Of a DNA stretch of 64,000 bases, positions 8,430 to 15,714 are shown piece after piece. The translations under genes were made by a program, and so were the position numbers. Each line of letters starts with the position of its first letter. The first letter of the stretch is position 1. Source of the stretch: Planctomycetota bacterium (GTDB lineage Bacteria; Planctomycetota; Phycisphaerae; Phycisphaerales; UBA5793); assembly GCA_013112555.1 (NCBI GenBank), contig JABFGK010000002.1:1426001-1490000 (forward strand), read 5' to 3'. The notes beneath the pieces are model-generated. The model searched no databases. It had not been told where the DNA came from and saw only the letters and a program-made list of their open reading frames with translations.

Positions 8430-9977
8430 ATGGCGAACCCATCCGAACGCAACAATCAGTCATCCCCTGATTCTACAGGTCAGGATCACGCTTCCATGCC
8501 CGATATCGACGCGGAGCTTCTCGAGTTCATCGAGGACGAGGACAGCGACATCGATGATGTCGTCGACGACCACGCCGGCGCTGACGACGATCAGCGGATC
8601 GCAGCACTCGATCAGGAACGCATCCAGGTCGAGCGGCTGTCTGAGCGCACCATTCTCGTCGGCTGTCTCTTGCCCGATAGCCCATACACCGAAGACGACA
8701 TGCTGTCCGAATTGCAGGAGCTGGCCGAAACGGCCGGGGCCGAAGTGGTCGGCTTGCTTACCCAGCGCCGCCGCAAACCCGACGCTTCGACCTATATCGG
8801 CAAGGGGAAACTCGACGAGTTGAAGATGCTGATCGATGAACTGCGAGCCACGCTGGTCGTCTTCGATCACGATCTCAGCCCGTCGCAGATTCGCAACATC
8901 GACCAGACCGTCGGCTGCCGCGTCATTGACCGGTCCGAGTTGATTCTCGACATCTTTGCCGGCCGGGCTGCGACGAGCGCAGCGAAACTGCAGGTCGAAC
9001 TGGCACAACTCGAGTACACCTACCCGCGACTGCGAGCCATGTGGTCACACCTGGGTCAGGTCGCAGGCGGCGCCCCGATCGGCATCGGCACCCGCGGCCC
9101 GGGCGAGACACAGATCGAGATCGACCGGCGACTCGTCAATCGACGCAAGTCGGTGCTGAAGCGCCGGATTGTGGAGATCAACCAGCGCCGGGCGCGCGAG
9201 GTGGCAGGCCGCAAGTCCGACCATCTGACGGCCTGTCTCGTCGGGTACACGAATGCCGGCAAGTCCACCTTGTTCAATGCGTTGACCGAACCGTCCGGCG
9301 GGGGCGGGGCCTACGCCGACAACCGACTGTTTGCCACCCTGACCAGCCGCACGCGCCGCTGGCCGCTCGGCTCCGGTGATGAGATCATGCTCTCGGACAC
9401 CGTCGGTTTTGTTCGCGATCTGCCGCACCACTTGATCGCATCATTCCGGGCGACGCTTGAAGAAGCCATGAGTGCCGACCTGTTGCTGATCGTCCTGGAT
9501 GTATCGGATCCGATGGCCGGCCTGCACTATGACGTGGTCCATGAAACGCTCGATGATCTTGAGCGCCAATGGCATGACGTGCCGTCATCAGATTCCACCG
9601 ACCCCGACGATCGGGCCGGGCCGCCTCGAATCCTGATCCTCAACAAGTGCGACCGTCTGCCCGACCAATCCGAACTGGCAGTCTGGCATCGCCGTGCCCC
9701 GGATGCAATCCCGGTCAGTGCCCTGCGCGGGTTCGGGCTGGAGCAACTGGCCGAGGTAGTGTGCCGTTTCTGCCACGGTGCCTCGCGGGTCCTGCAACTG
9801 GAACTCCCGCTGCAACTCGGCAAGGCACTGTCGTTCATCGAGCACCGGGGTCAGGTGACGGCTCGCGAATATACGGCCACGACTGCCCGGCTCACCGTCC
9901 GTATTGGGGCCAACTACCTGCCGCAACTGCGCGCCATGGGCGTCACCGTTCTCGGTGAACTGGATTCCGAATCGTAA
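8430..9977 (+). CDS. hflX: GTPase HflX
   Basis: HflX is a ribosome-associated GTPase that splits stalled or heat-damaged ribosomes in the cytoplasm. The product is 515 residues, about 90 longer than the Escherichia coli protein, mainly because of an acidic N-terminal tail rich in Asp and Glu. The HflX domain follows (GLLTQRRRKPDASTYIGKGK, then RGPGETQIEIDRR). The G domain has G1 GYTNAGKST, G3 DTVGF, G4 NKCD and G5 SALRG. The ATG at 8430 starts the family-like tail; the frame is open to 8385. The gene converges with the capsid-module lipoprotein, leaving only 16 bases between stops, and no terminator is visible there. Confidence 0.96.
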   Translation: MANPSERNNQSSPDSTGQDHASMPDIDAELLEFIEDEDSDIDDVVDDHAGADDDQRIAALDQERIQVERLSERTILVGCLLPDSPYTEDDMLSELQELAETAGAEVVGLLTQRRRKPDASTYIGKGKLDELKMLIDELRATLVVFDHDLSPSQIRNIDQTVGCRVIDRSELILDIFAGRAATSAAKLQVELAQLEYTYPRLRAMWSHLGQVAGGAPIGIGTRGPGETQIEIDRRLVNRRKSVLKRRIVEINQRRAREVAGRKSDHLTACLVGYTNAGKSTLFNALTEPSGGGGAYADNRLFATLTSRTRRWPLGSGDEIMLSDTVGFVRDLPHHLIASFRATLEEAMSADLLLIVLDVSDPMAGLHYDVVHETLDDLERQWHDVPSSDSTDPDDRAGPPRILILNKCDRLPDQSELAVWHRRAPDAIPVSALRGFGLEQLAEVVCRFCHGASRVLQLELPLQLGKALSFIEHRGQVTAREYTATTARLTVRIGANYLPQLRAMGVTVLGELDSES

Positions 9978-9993
9978 CGTGCCATAGTGGGAG

Positions 9994-10761
9994 TCAGGGC
10001 TGCGGCGCTGACGTGAACCGCACATACGATTGATCAACGAGCGTGCCATTCAGGCATTGCACACGGGCCACGATGATGCCGACTGACGGCAGTTCAAGAT
10101 CAGCCGGCGGCTTGACCGGCACCAGGTACGTCTGCGTCACCTCGTCGTACCGCTCGATGTTCACTGCCAGATCAGACAGATCAAACGTCCAGACGCCAAG
10201 CGGTTCAGCGTCGGCAGGCACAACAACCCGGCCGGTGGCACTGAGCGCCTCGTTGCGGAACAGTTGGAGGACGACGCGACCGATGCACTTGGTTGTATGA
10301 CCGTATCGATCGCTGAACTCGAGCCGGACGCGAAGCACGCGCCCTTCCGTCGGATCGTCCGGCACATAGTGCGATAACGGGTGGATCCGAACCGCAGTGG
10401 GGGCAAACGGCCAGGCCGGGGCCACAGCGTCAGGCGCGGGTCCCTGACCGCCGTTCGTTTCCGTGGCTGGTTTGCTCCCACCGTTGCCGTTGCCGTTGCC
10501 GTTGGGATTCTGATTCGCTGCAGAATCCGATGATGTCCCATCACCTCCACCGACGTGCCCCATCTCTGATGAGTCAGACGGCTCGGCAGCACTCGGGTTC
10601 GGCTCCTGGCTGGTCCCGTCATCTTTCGACGTCGTGCAGCCGCCCAATGACATCAATGACACGGCGCACAAAAAAACAGCACACGCACTGCAGATGCTGA
10701 TGCGCGCCGGACGACCCCATACCCACTGCGTTGATTGCGGTCCAGGGTTGTCAATCATCAT
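9994..10761 (-). CDS. Lipoprotein at the distal end of the capsid module
   Basis: A predicted lipoprotein of about 255 residues, not recognised as a family. A basic N-terminus is followed by a hydrophobic stretch (CAVFLCAVSLMSLGGC) with a lipobox-like LGGC. A low-complexity linker rich in Ser, Asp, Gly and Asn follows, including an NGNGNGNGG run. A beta-rich domain of about 140 residues ends the protein. I prefer the ATG at 10761 because it gives a normal signal peptide. The GTG at 10827 would overlap the stop of the upstream holin-like gene by eight bases and may couple the two. It is last in the minus-strand capsid cluster; a role in surface attachment or release is only a guess. Confidence 0.75.
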   Translation of the reverse strand: MMIDNPGPQSTQWVWGRPARISICSACAVFLCAVSLMSLGGCTTSKDDGTSQEPNPSAAEPSDSSEMGHVGGGDGTSSDSAANQNPNGNGNGNGGSKPATETNGGQGPAPDAVAPAWPFAPTAVRIHPLSHYVPDDPTEGRVLRVRLEFSDRYGHTTKCIGRVVLQLFRNEALSATGRVVVPADAEPLGVWTFDLSDLAVNIERYDEVTQTYLVPVKPPADLELPSVGIIVARVQCLNGTLVDQSYVRFTSAPQP

Positions 10762-10819
10762 GTACAGACGATAGAGATGCTCGGCACTGTGGTACAGACC
10801 CCTGTCCCGGCTCAGGCGG

Positions 10820-11134
10820 TTATTCACTCAATTCGAAATCGTCAAACGGCCCTCGGCGACGTCCCGCAGACGGCTCCAATCGGGCCAGAATGTGCTCACA
10901 CACCGTAATCAGCCGTGCCTGGCTCTGCTCAAGTCGCGTTACCGCTGATGTGTTGTCCCGCACGACATCCATCAATTCGCCGATTTCCTCGTGCTGAGCC
11001 ATCATTCGGCGGTGCGCCTCACTCAGTTCCCGTTCCCGCTGCGTTGATGATCGACGTTCCATCAGCCACAACACTCCCATCAGGCCTGCCAGGCCATACT
11101 GTGCCAGCGGGCCCAGACCGTCCATGTCAATCAT
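10820..11134 (-). CDS. Small membrane protein with coiled coil, BhlA/UviB holin-like candidate
   Basis: A 104-residue protein with one N-terminal membrane segment (LGPLAQYGLAGLMGVLWLM) followed at once by Arg-rich ERRSSTQRERE and a long amphipathic helix of heptad type, then a charged tail. This plan, with the RE-containing junction, resembles BhlA/UviB-type holin-like proteins of phages; similarity is by pattern only. A GGGGGA site lies eight bases before the ATG at 11134, and a GTG at 11137 is also possible. It sits 51 bases after the connector-like gene and overlaps or abuts the lipoprotein gene, so all are probably co-transcribed. An alternative is a structural membrane anchor rather than a lysis protein. 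Confidence 0.6.
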   Translation of the reverse strand: MIDMDGLGPLAQYGLAGLMGVLWLMERRSSTQRERELSEAHRRMMAQHEEIGELMDVVRDNTSAVTRLEQSQARLITVCEHILARLEPSAGRRRGPFDDFELSE

Positions 11135-11188
11135 CACGCATATCCCCCATCATGCGGATTCTGTGACGGTGTCCCCCAGGGGGCCGTT

Positions 11189-11848
11189 TCAGTTTCGGAA
11201 GAACTTGACCGTGTTCATCGTCCGGACGATTTCTGCTTCGCCATCACCGTTGGTATCGATCAGGACCCGTGCTGCCGATCTCGCTGCATCGTACCGTTGA
11301 CGGTATAACTCGGCCCGTTGTGCCAACTCGGCATTCGAGGCACCCGTCAAAGAACCGGCAGCCGCAAAAGCGAGATAGAGCGCCCCCATAACTTCGACGC
11401 GCACGATTTCATCGGGATTCACCACCTGGTCCTCCGGGTAACTCGATGATGACACGCCGCTGCTACCGACCGCATGCAGTTCACATGCGTTTTGAATGAG
11501 TGCATGGACCGACTCGATCTGCGGGGCATACGAACAGACCTGGAACGTCAGGTTGTTGCCGGATGTTGGAGGGAGCAAACTCCCGTTGTTCCCATCGGGG
11601 CGAAGTCGCGACACGACAAGTTGTGTGGCTGATAGTCTGGAAACCACCTCCAATGCGACCCCGCCGACAACGATCACATGCCCGGCGTCAATCCCGACAT
11701 TCGTGAAATTCGAAGTAAACGAGGTAAACGTCGTGCCACCAATGGTCCCGTCTGAGCCGATTGCCAGGATCTGGCTGGCAAAGCTCATATCACGGAACAG
11801 ATTCGGCTCAGGAACCAGCAGATCTCGATCGGTTGCAAAGGCCATCAT
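11189..11848 (-). CDS. Putative head-completion/connector protein of the capsid module
   Basis: A 219-residue protein I do not recognise by sequence. The first 110 residues are beta-rich with many Gly, Ser and Thr. The C-terminal part (MGALYLAFAAAGSL, then AELAQRAELYRQRYDAARSA) is helical and ends with a short strand. Its place just downstream of the major capsid gene is where tailed phages keep head-tail connector or head-completion genes, which is the only basis for the call. The ATG at 11848 has a GGGAGGGAG site upstream, and a second ATG follows directly. The 163-base gap after the capsid gene shows no further frame. It could equally be a capsid decoration protein. Confidence 0.5.
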   Translation of the reverse strand: MMAFATDRDLLVPEPNLFRDMSFASQILAIGSDGTIGGTTFTSFTSNFTNVGIDAGHVIVVGGVALEVVSRLSATQLVVSRLRPDGNNGSLLPPTSGNNLTFQVCSYAPQIESVHALIQNACELHAVGSSGVSSSSYPEDQVVNPDEIVRVEVMGALYLAFAAAGSLTGASNAELAQRAELYRQRYDAARSAARVLIDTNGDGEAEIVRTMNTVKFFRN

Positions 11849-12011
11849 GTCGGATACTCCCTCCCGGGCAATGGGTGAAGGCGATGGGTCGGGTCAGCAA
11901 ACTTGGAAACAGTCGACCGGCCGTTCGACCGGCCGACTGTGGCGGGCGGGCGCCAGGCTGGGACCGGGAGGTCGCCTGACGCGCGAGCGAGGGTGGGTGG
12001 CGCGTGGGGGG

Positions 12012-13190
12012 TTACTCAGTGGTTCCAAGACCCTGGATCAGGCCGTGGGCGTTTTCGTTTCGCATCTCGAGCGTGTATTCGCCGATCAACTCCCCGACTT
12101 CCGAATCGCCCTGGCTGGACAGCGGCTTGTAGTGGAAACTGCGGCCGGCCAAAGGCAGGACGTCCAGACGAGAACTGTCCAGCAGAAGCGCCGTATCCGA
12201 TGGGATCCAGCGACTCAGGATGACACGACAGACGCCGTAATCCGACTCGTACACCGACACCAGGTTCTTGAGTTTCTCGTCGATTGACGAGTAGGAGCGG
12301 TTCGGGAAGATGATCGAGTTGACTCGTCGCTTCTGGAACCCGTTGACCACGATCGTGTCCACATGACCGGAACTTGACTGCCAGATGGCACGCAGCGCCG
12401 CATTGATCACCGCTTCATTGAGCAGGTCCTGCCCGCCCCCGTCGCCGTCCGGAATCGGGCCGACGCCGGGCGTGTAGATGTTCGAGGCGATCGACGGCAC
12501 GATGCCGCGCATCGTTCGGCGGACCGAATCCGATCCCTCCTGCGCGGATGCCGGTGCCACACCGTTGACGATGCAGTTCTCCAGATCACGAATCAACTCG
12601 CGCAGCCGCTGTTGCTTCTGATAGTCAAGCTCATCATCAACTGCGAGCATCCGCGTGGCCAACTGCGACCCGGACACCTCAACGGAGGACGTGAAGATCT
12701 GTGTGTAGTTCTGCTTCCGGGTGCGGGTCGTGAAGCGGGCGGCCGGCCGATCGGCGCCTTCAAGTGCTGCATTGCCCAGGATCAGCAGGCCCAGGTCATC
12801 GGCCAACGCCTCTGCCGTCGTGCCGCCGTAGCCGCGCACCACCGTCAGCGTGTCCGTCCCTGTATCGACTGCCGTCACGAACATGACTTCGCGACTGCCG
12901 TCGGCCTGGATCTGGTCGCCGATCTGGAAGCGATCGCCGTTGTCGACCACGAACTGCGTGTCAGAGACCGGGTCGCCGAAGGTTGCATCATTGATCCGAT
13001 CCGAGTTGGGCAGCAGTGAATCTTCCAGCCACTCGTGGACGGTGCTCGTAGCCGAGCGCTGCGGATCACCAAGATGATCCAGTAGTGGCGTTTCATGCGG
13101 ACTGATGATCCCGATGATGTCGGAGACATCCTCCGCGATTTCCGGCAGGGCGGCGCCGGCAGTGTACGTTGCTTTTCCGGTGAAGGGCAT
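12012..13190 (-). CDS. Major capsid protein, SU10/DUF5309-like (HK97 fold)
   Basis: A 392-residue protein that fits the SU10-type major capsid family (DUF5309). The N-terminal arm has EDVSDIIGIISPHETPLLDH followed by a TVHEWLEDSL block, the most conserved stretch of the family. A beta insertion with FQIGDQIQ, VMFVTAV and TVVRGYGGTTA precedes the main domain (YTQIFTSSVEVSGSQL, then an RLRELIRDLENCIVNG spine helix). In phages such subunits polymerise into an icosahedral shell. There is no protease or encapsulin-type cargo signal in the cluster. A GGGGGG run lies just before the ATG at 13190. It follows a scaffold-like gene, as in tailed phages. The family call is from remembered motifs. Confidence 0.82.
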   Translation of the reverse strand: MPFTGKATYTAGAALPEIAEDVSDIIGIISPHETPLLDHLGDPQRSATSTVHEWLEDSLLPNSDRINDATFGDPVSDTQFVVDNGDRFQIGDQIQADGSREVMFVTAVDTGTDTLTVVRGYGGTTAEALADDLGLLILGNAALEGADRPAARFTTRTRKQNYTQIFTSSVEVSGSQLATRMLAVDDELDYQKQQRLRELIRDLENCIVNGVAPASAQEGSDSVRRTMRGIVPSIASNIYTPGVGPIPDGDGGGQDLLNEAVINAALRAIWQSSSGHVDTIVVNGFQKRRVNSIIFPNRSYSSIDEKLKNLVSVYESDYGVCRVILSRWIPSDTALLLDSSRLDVLPLAGRSFHYKPLSSQGDSEVGELIGEYTLEMRNENAHGLIQGLGTTE

Positions 13191-13286
13191 GGTGACCCCC
13201 CCTTTCTAATGATGGTGTCCCTGGTCGCAATGCAGGATGTTGGGTATTAACTTTCAGACATGGCTGCCACGCCTTGCCATGTTGAA

Positions 13287-13778
13287 CTAACGTCGTGGCG
13301 CCCGTCGCAATCGCAGATAGGCAAGCAAGTCCTGTGGGCGACCGGTCTGAACCGCCATGGCTGCAGCCTCGTCGCGGTGTCGGCCAATCGTCGCAGGGGT
13401 CGAAGCCCCGGCCGGCGTCGCAGCGTGCGGGGCCATGGCCGTCGAGACGGTTCGGCGCTGCTGTGATTCAGCGTGCGCTCGAAACAGGTACGGACGTTGC
13501 GAGCGAACGGCAGCCACTGCGGCTTCAATGTCCGGCTCATCCATGGCAGCAAGTGCCGTTTCGGTGGCATACTGTGCCAACTCAAGATCAACGACTTCTG
13601 CTCGATGCAGCGCGCCGGCAATCGTCTGTTGTCGCTCGAGAAGGTCAATCCGGTTGGTGGCTGTCTGCAGACTCGTGCTCGCCTCTTCGAGTTGCTGCTC
13701 GAGTTTCTCCGTTTCGCTGGTCTGCGCCGGATGCACGTCGGTCGATCCGGGGGTGCCCGATGGCTCAGGCTGTGTCAT
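13287..13778 (-). CDS. Scaffolding-like coiled-coil protein between portal and capsid genes
   Basis: A 163-residue, highly charged protein of no recognisable family. Residues about 20-60 form a predicted coiled coil with an EKLEQQLEEASTSLQTATNR pattern. The middle is Ala-rich and helical, and the C-terminus is short and basic (LRLRRAPRR). A small coiled-coil protein with a basic tail encoded between portal and major capsid is the usual position and design of a phage scaffolding protein, which is why this call is offered. GGGAGGA precedes the ATG at 13778 by eight bases. It starts 48 bases after the portal stop and ends 96 bases before the capsid start, consistent with one transcript. Confidence 0.6.
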   Translation of the reverse strand: MTQPEPSGTPGSTDVHPAQTSETEKLEQQLEEASTSLQTATNRIDLLERQQTIAGALHRAEVVDLELAQYATETALAAMDEPDIEAAVAAVRSQRPYLFRAHAESQQRRTVSTAMAPHAATPAGASTPATIGRHRDEAAAMAVQTGRPQDLLAYLRLRRAPRR

Positions 13779-13826
13779 ACTTCAAGTCCTCCCATATGTT
13801 CATCAATCAAGTAGAAGCGATGTGCG

Positions 13827-15464
13827 TCACGCATCACCCAGTTCATCCGGCCCGTATCCCAACTCGCTGAGAATGCGCTGCCTCGGCACACCGAGATCAC
13901 GCTTCAGAACAGCCTCTTCGAGTTTCTTGGATTGGTCTTCCGGAACGGCGGCCGTCCAGAGCACGTCAATCCCCCGATCCGCCGGCTGGGTTCGCATGAT
14001 CCCGGCCTGATCCAGCGCTTCGAGCAACAGACCGAATACCGATGCCAGGCCTTCGCTGTACCGTTGCCGTTTCCGCTCGATCTTGCTCAGGATGCCCAGC
14101 AGCGAAATCCGGAGCGCATTCTCACTCGACAACGATCCGACGCGCAGATTGCCTTGAATCACACCGGCAGCCAGCGGCGTCACGCTCGAAGCCTTGTCCA
14201 AGGCCTCACGGACTTCGCGAATGTGAGCCTCTTCTGATGGGCTGGCGGCATCGCCCCCGAACTCCTCGATCGAGGAATCGAGATTGTCGGTCATCCACAT
14301 CTGCCCGGGACCGATCGGGCGCTCGCCGAAGCCATCGATTCCCTTACCCAGGTACATTTTGAAACTTTGCAGCGTGACCCGATTGGCGCGATCGCTCAGC
14401 CTGGTGTTCAGTTCGTCCTGCAGCGGGATCAGCGGCTCGACCTCGCCCAGCCCATCGAAGTAGTACGGCTGGGTCCCGTCCTGCACATGAACCACCGGGA
14501 GCGCCCCGATCCGGTTCACCCCGTCATACACCAACTGCCCGTCCTCATACACCTGGCGGTGATCAGCCGAAAGAATCTCCATCACATGCGTGGTGGCACG
14601 CTTGCCGGCAAGTGACCCGACCTGGGGCCCGCGATCGGCCGAGGTCTTTCCGACCGGTGCCCCCAGCGCCCAGCGGCCGAGCCTGGCCATGAACCGCCCG
14701 GCTGACTCCTTCTGAATCTCATTCCGGGGACGATGGTAACTGATGAGATATGCATCAAGGGTGCGGTAATCGTGAGGGTTGAGCAGCGGGATGGCCCGGG
14801 GAGCCTCGACCGTCTCAAGCGTCATTTGATCCAGAGCGCGCATCACGGCGGCGTCATGCGGGAGGCCCTGGTCGGTCACGTGGTTAGACGGGGCTGCCGC
14901 GATGGCCGATCCCATGCTGCTCAAATCCCCTCCCGATGAACCGCTCTTGCCGAAGGAACCGGTGCTGTCTGCGGCAGTCTCCAGAAGCGCATCGGTTCTG
15001 AGGATGAAGTCGACATGCCCGTAGACGGCCCCGAGCAGGGCTGCCTGCTGGAGCAGTCGGACACCGCCGAAGGCTGTGAGTGCTGCCTCAAGAATTCGAT
15101 TGATCTGCTGTCTGACTGATGCGTCCGCAGCCGTGCTGGCCAGTTGAACCTCGCGCCCGGCCATGTAGTCAACCAGGGCATGGAGTCGCCAGGCAATGTC
15201 GTTTTCGATCACCACCTCTTTGGCCGGCGTGCCCGTCTCGCTCGACTTGAGCCGGGTCGGAAGCCCATCATACTGAGCAGGCCGCCAGGCCCACTCCCTG
15301 CGGCCGGCCTGGGTTCGCGTCTCGATCAGTTGCAGCGAGTTTCGGTAGTAGGACCAGTATCGCTCGAAGGCCGGGACCCGCTGGGATTCATGTTCCTTGA
15401 TCAGGTACTCAAGCAGCGTCTCGTCGAGCCCGGTTTGTGCGAACGGTTGGAGGTGGTAACTCAC
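13827..15464 (-). CDS. Phage portal protein (SPP1 gp6-like)
   Basis: A 545-residue portal protein. In phages, twelve copies form the vertex ring through which DNA enters the capsid. The N-terminal helices carry YLIKEHESQRVPAFERYWSY. The middle has a variable loop (about residues 170-300). The typical PLQDELNTRLSDRANRVTLQ block is followed by SFKMYLGKGIDG, as in SPP1-type portals. The C-terminal helical region ends with QRILSELGYGPDELG. I chose the GTG at 15464 because GAGAGG stands seven bases upstream; the frame runs open to 15572. It is the first gene of the capsid cluster, and no terminase lies upstream, where a plus-strand TolC gene begins. Confidence 0.82.
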   Translation of the reverse strand: MSYHLQPFAQTGLDETLLEYLIKEHESQRVPAFERYWSYYRNSLQLIETRTQAGRREWAWRPAQYDGLPTRLKSSETGTPAKEVVIENDIAWRLHALVDYMAGREVQLASTAADASVRQQINRILEAALTAFGGVRLLQQAALLGAVYGHVDFILRTDALLETAADSTGSFGKSGSSGGDLSSMGSAIAAAPSNHVTDQGLPHDAAVMRALDQMTLETVEAPRAIPLLNPHDYRTLDAYLISYHRPRNEIQKESAGRFMARLGRWALGAPVGKTSADRGPQVGSLAGKRATTHVMEILSADHRQVYEDGQLVYDGVNRIGALPVVHVQDGTQPYYFDGLGEVEPLIPLQDELNTRLSDRANRVTLQSFKMYLGKGIDGFGERPIGPGQMWMTDNLDSSIEEFGGDAASPSEEAHIREVREALDKASSVTPLAAGVIQGNLRVGSLSSENALRISLLGILSKIERKRQRYSEGLASVFGLLLEALDQAGIMRTQPADRGIDVLWTAAVPEDQSKKLEEAVLKRDLGVPRQRILSELGYGPDELGDA

Positions 15465-15581
15465 GATGCGTCCTCTCTCCCGAGGGTGATTCGGTGTCAG
15501 CCAGGAAGGCCTGCGTTCACCCTTGAGCGACGACGCGCCGATTGTGCGCACAGGGGCGTGGCCAGGATCCACGCCGGCCGG

Positions 15582-15595
15582 CGCAAGCGCTTGCG
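15582..15595. promoter_or_regulatory. Perfect 14-base palindrome in the divergent portal/TolC region
   Basis: CGCAAGCGCTTGCG is a perfect palindrome 118 bases upstream of the portal start and 120 bases before the TolC start. It lies in the only divergent spacer that can drive both units (15465-15714), so it may be an operator. No matching regulator gene lies nearby. Confidence 0.4.
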
Positions 15596-15714
15596 TCCCT
15601 GAGCACTAAGGAAATTGAGGAAAAACCGCAAAATGAGTCGCTGCCGCTGCGCAGTTGTGCTGCGTAGCATTCCTGTTGCAACAGCGGCCCTGATCGAAGG
15701 TACACTTCCAGACT

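Noticed and set aside
12012-13190. Encapsulin (cargo-loaded compartment) instead of phage capsid
   Set aside because: The N-terminal motifs match the SU10/DUF5309 capsid type, and portal and scaffold-like genes adjoin it; no cargo enzyme gene is present.
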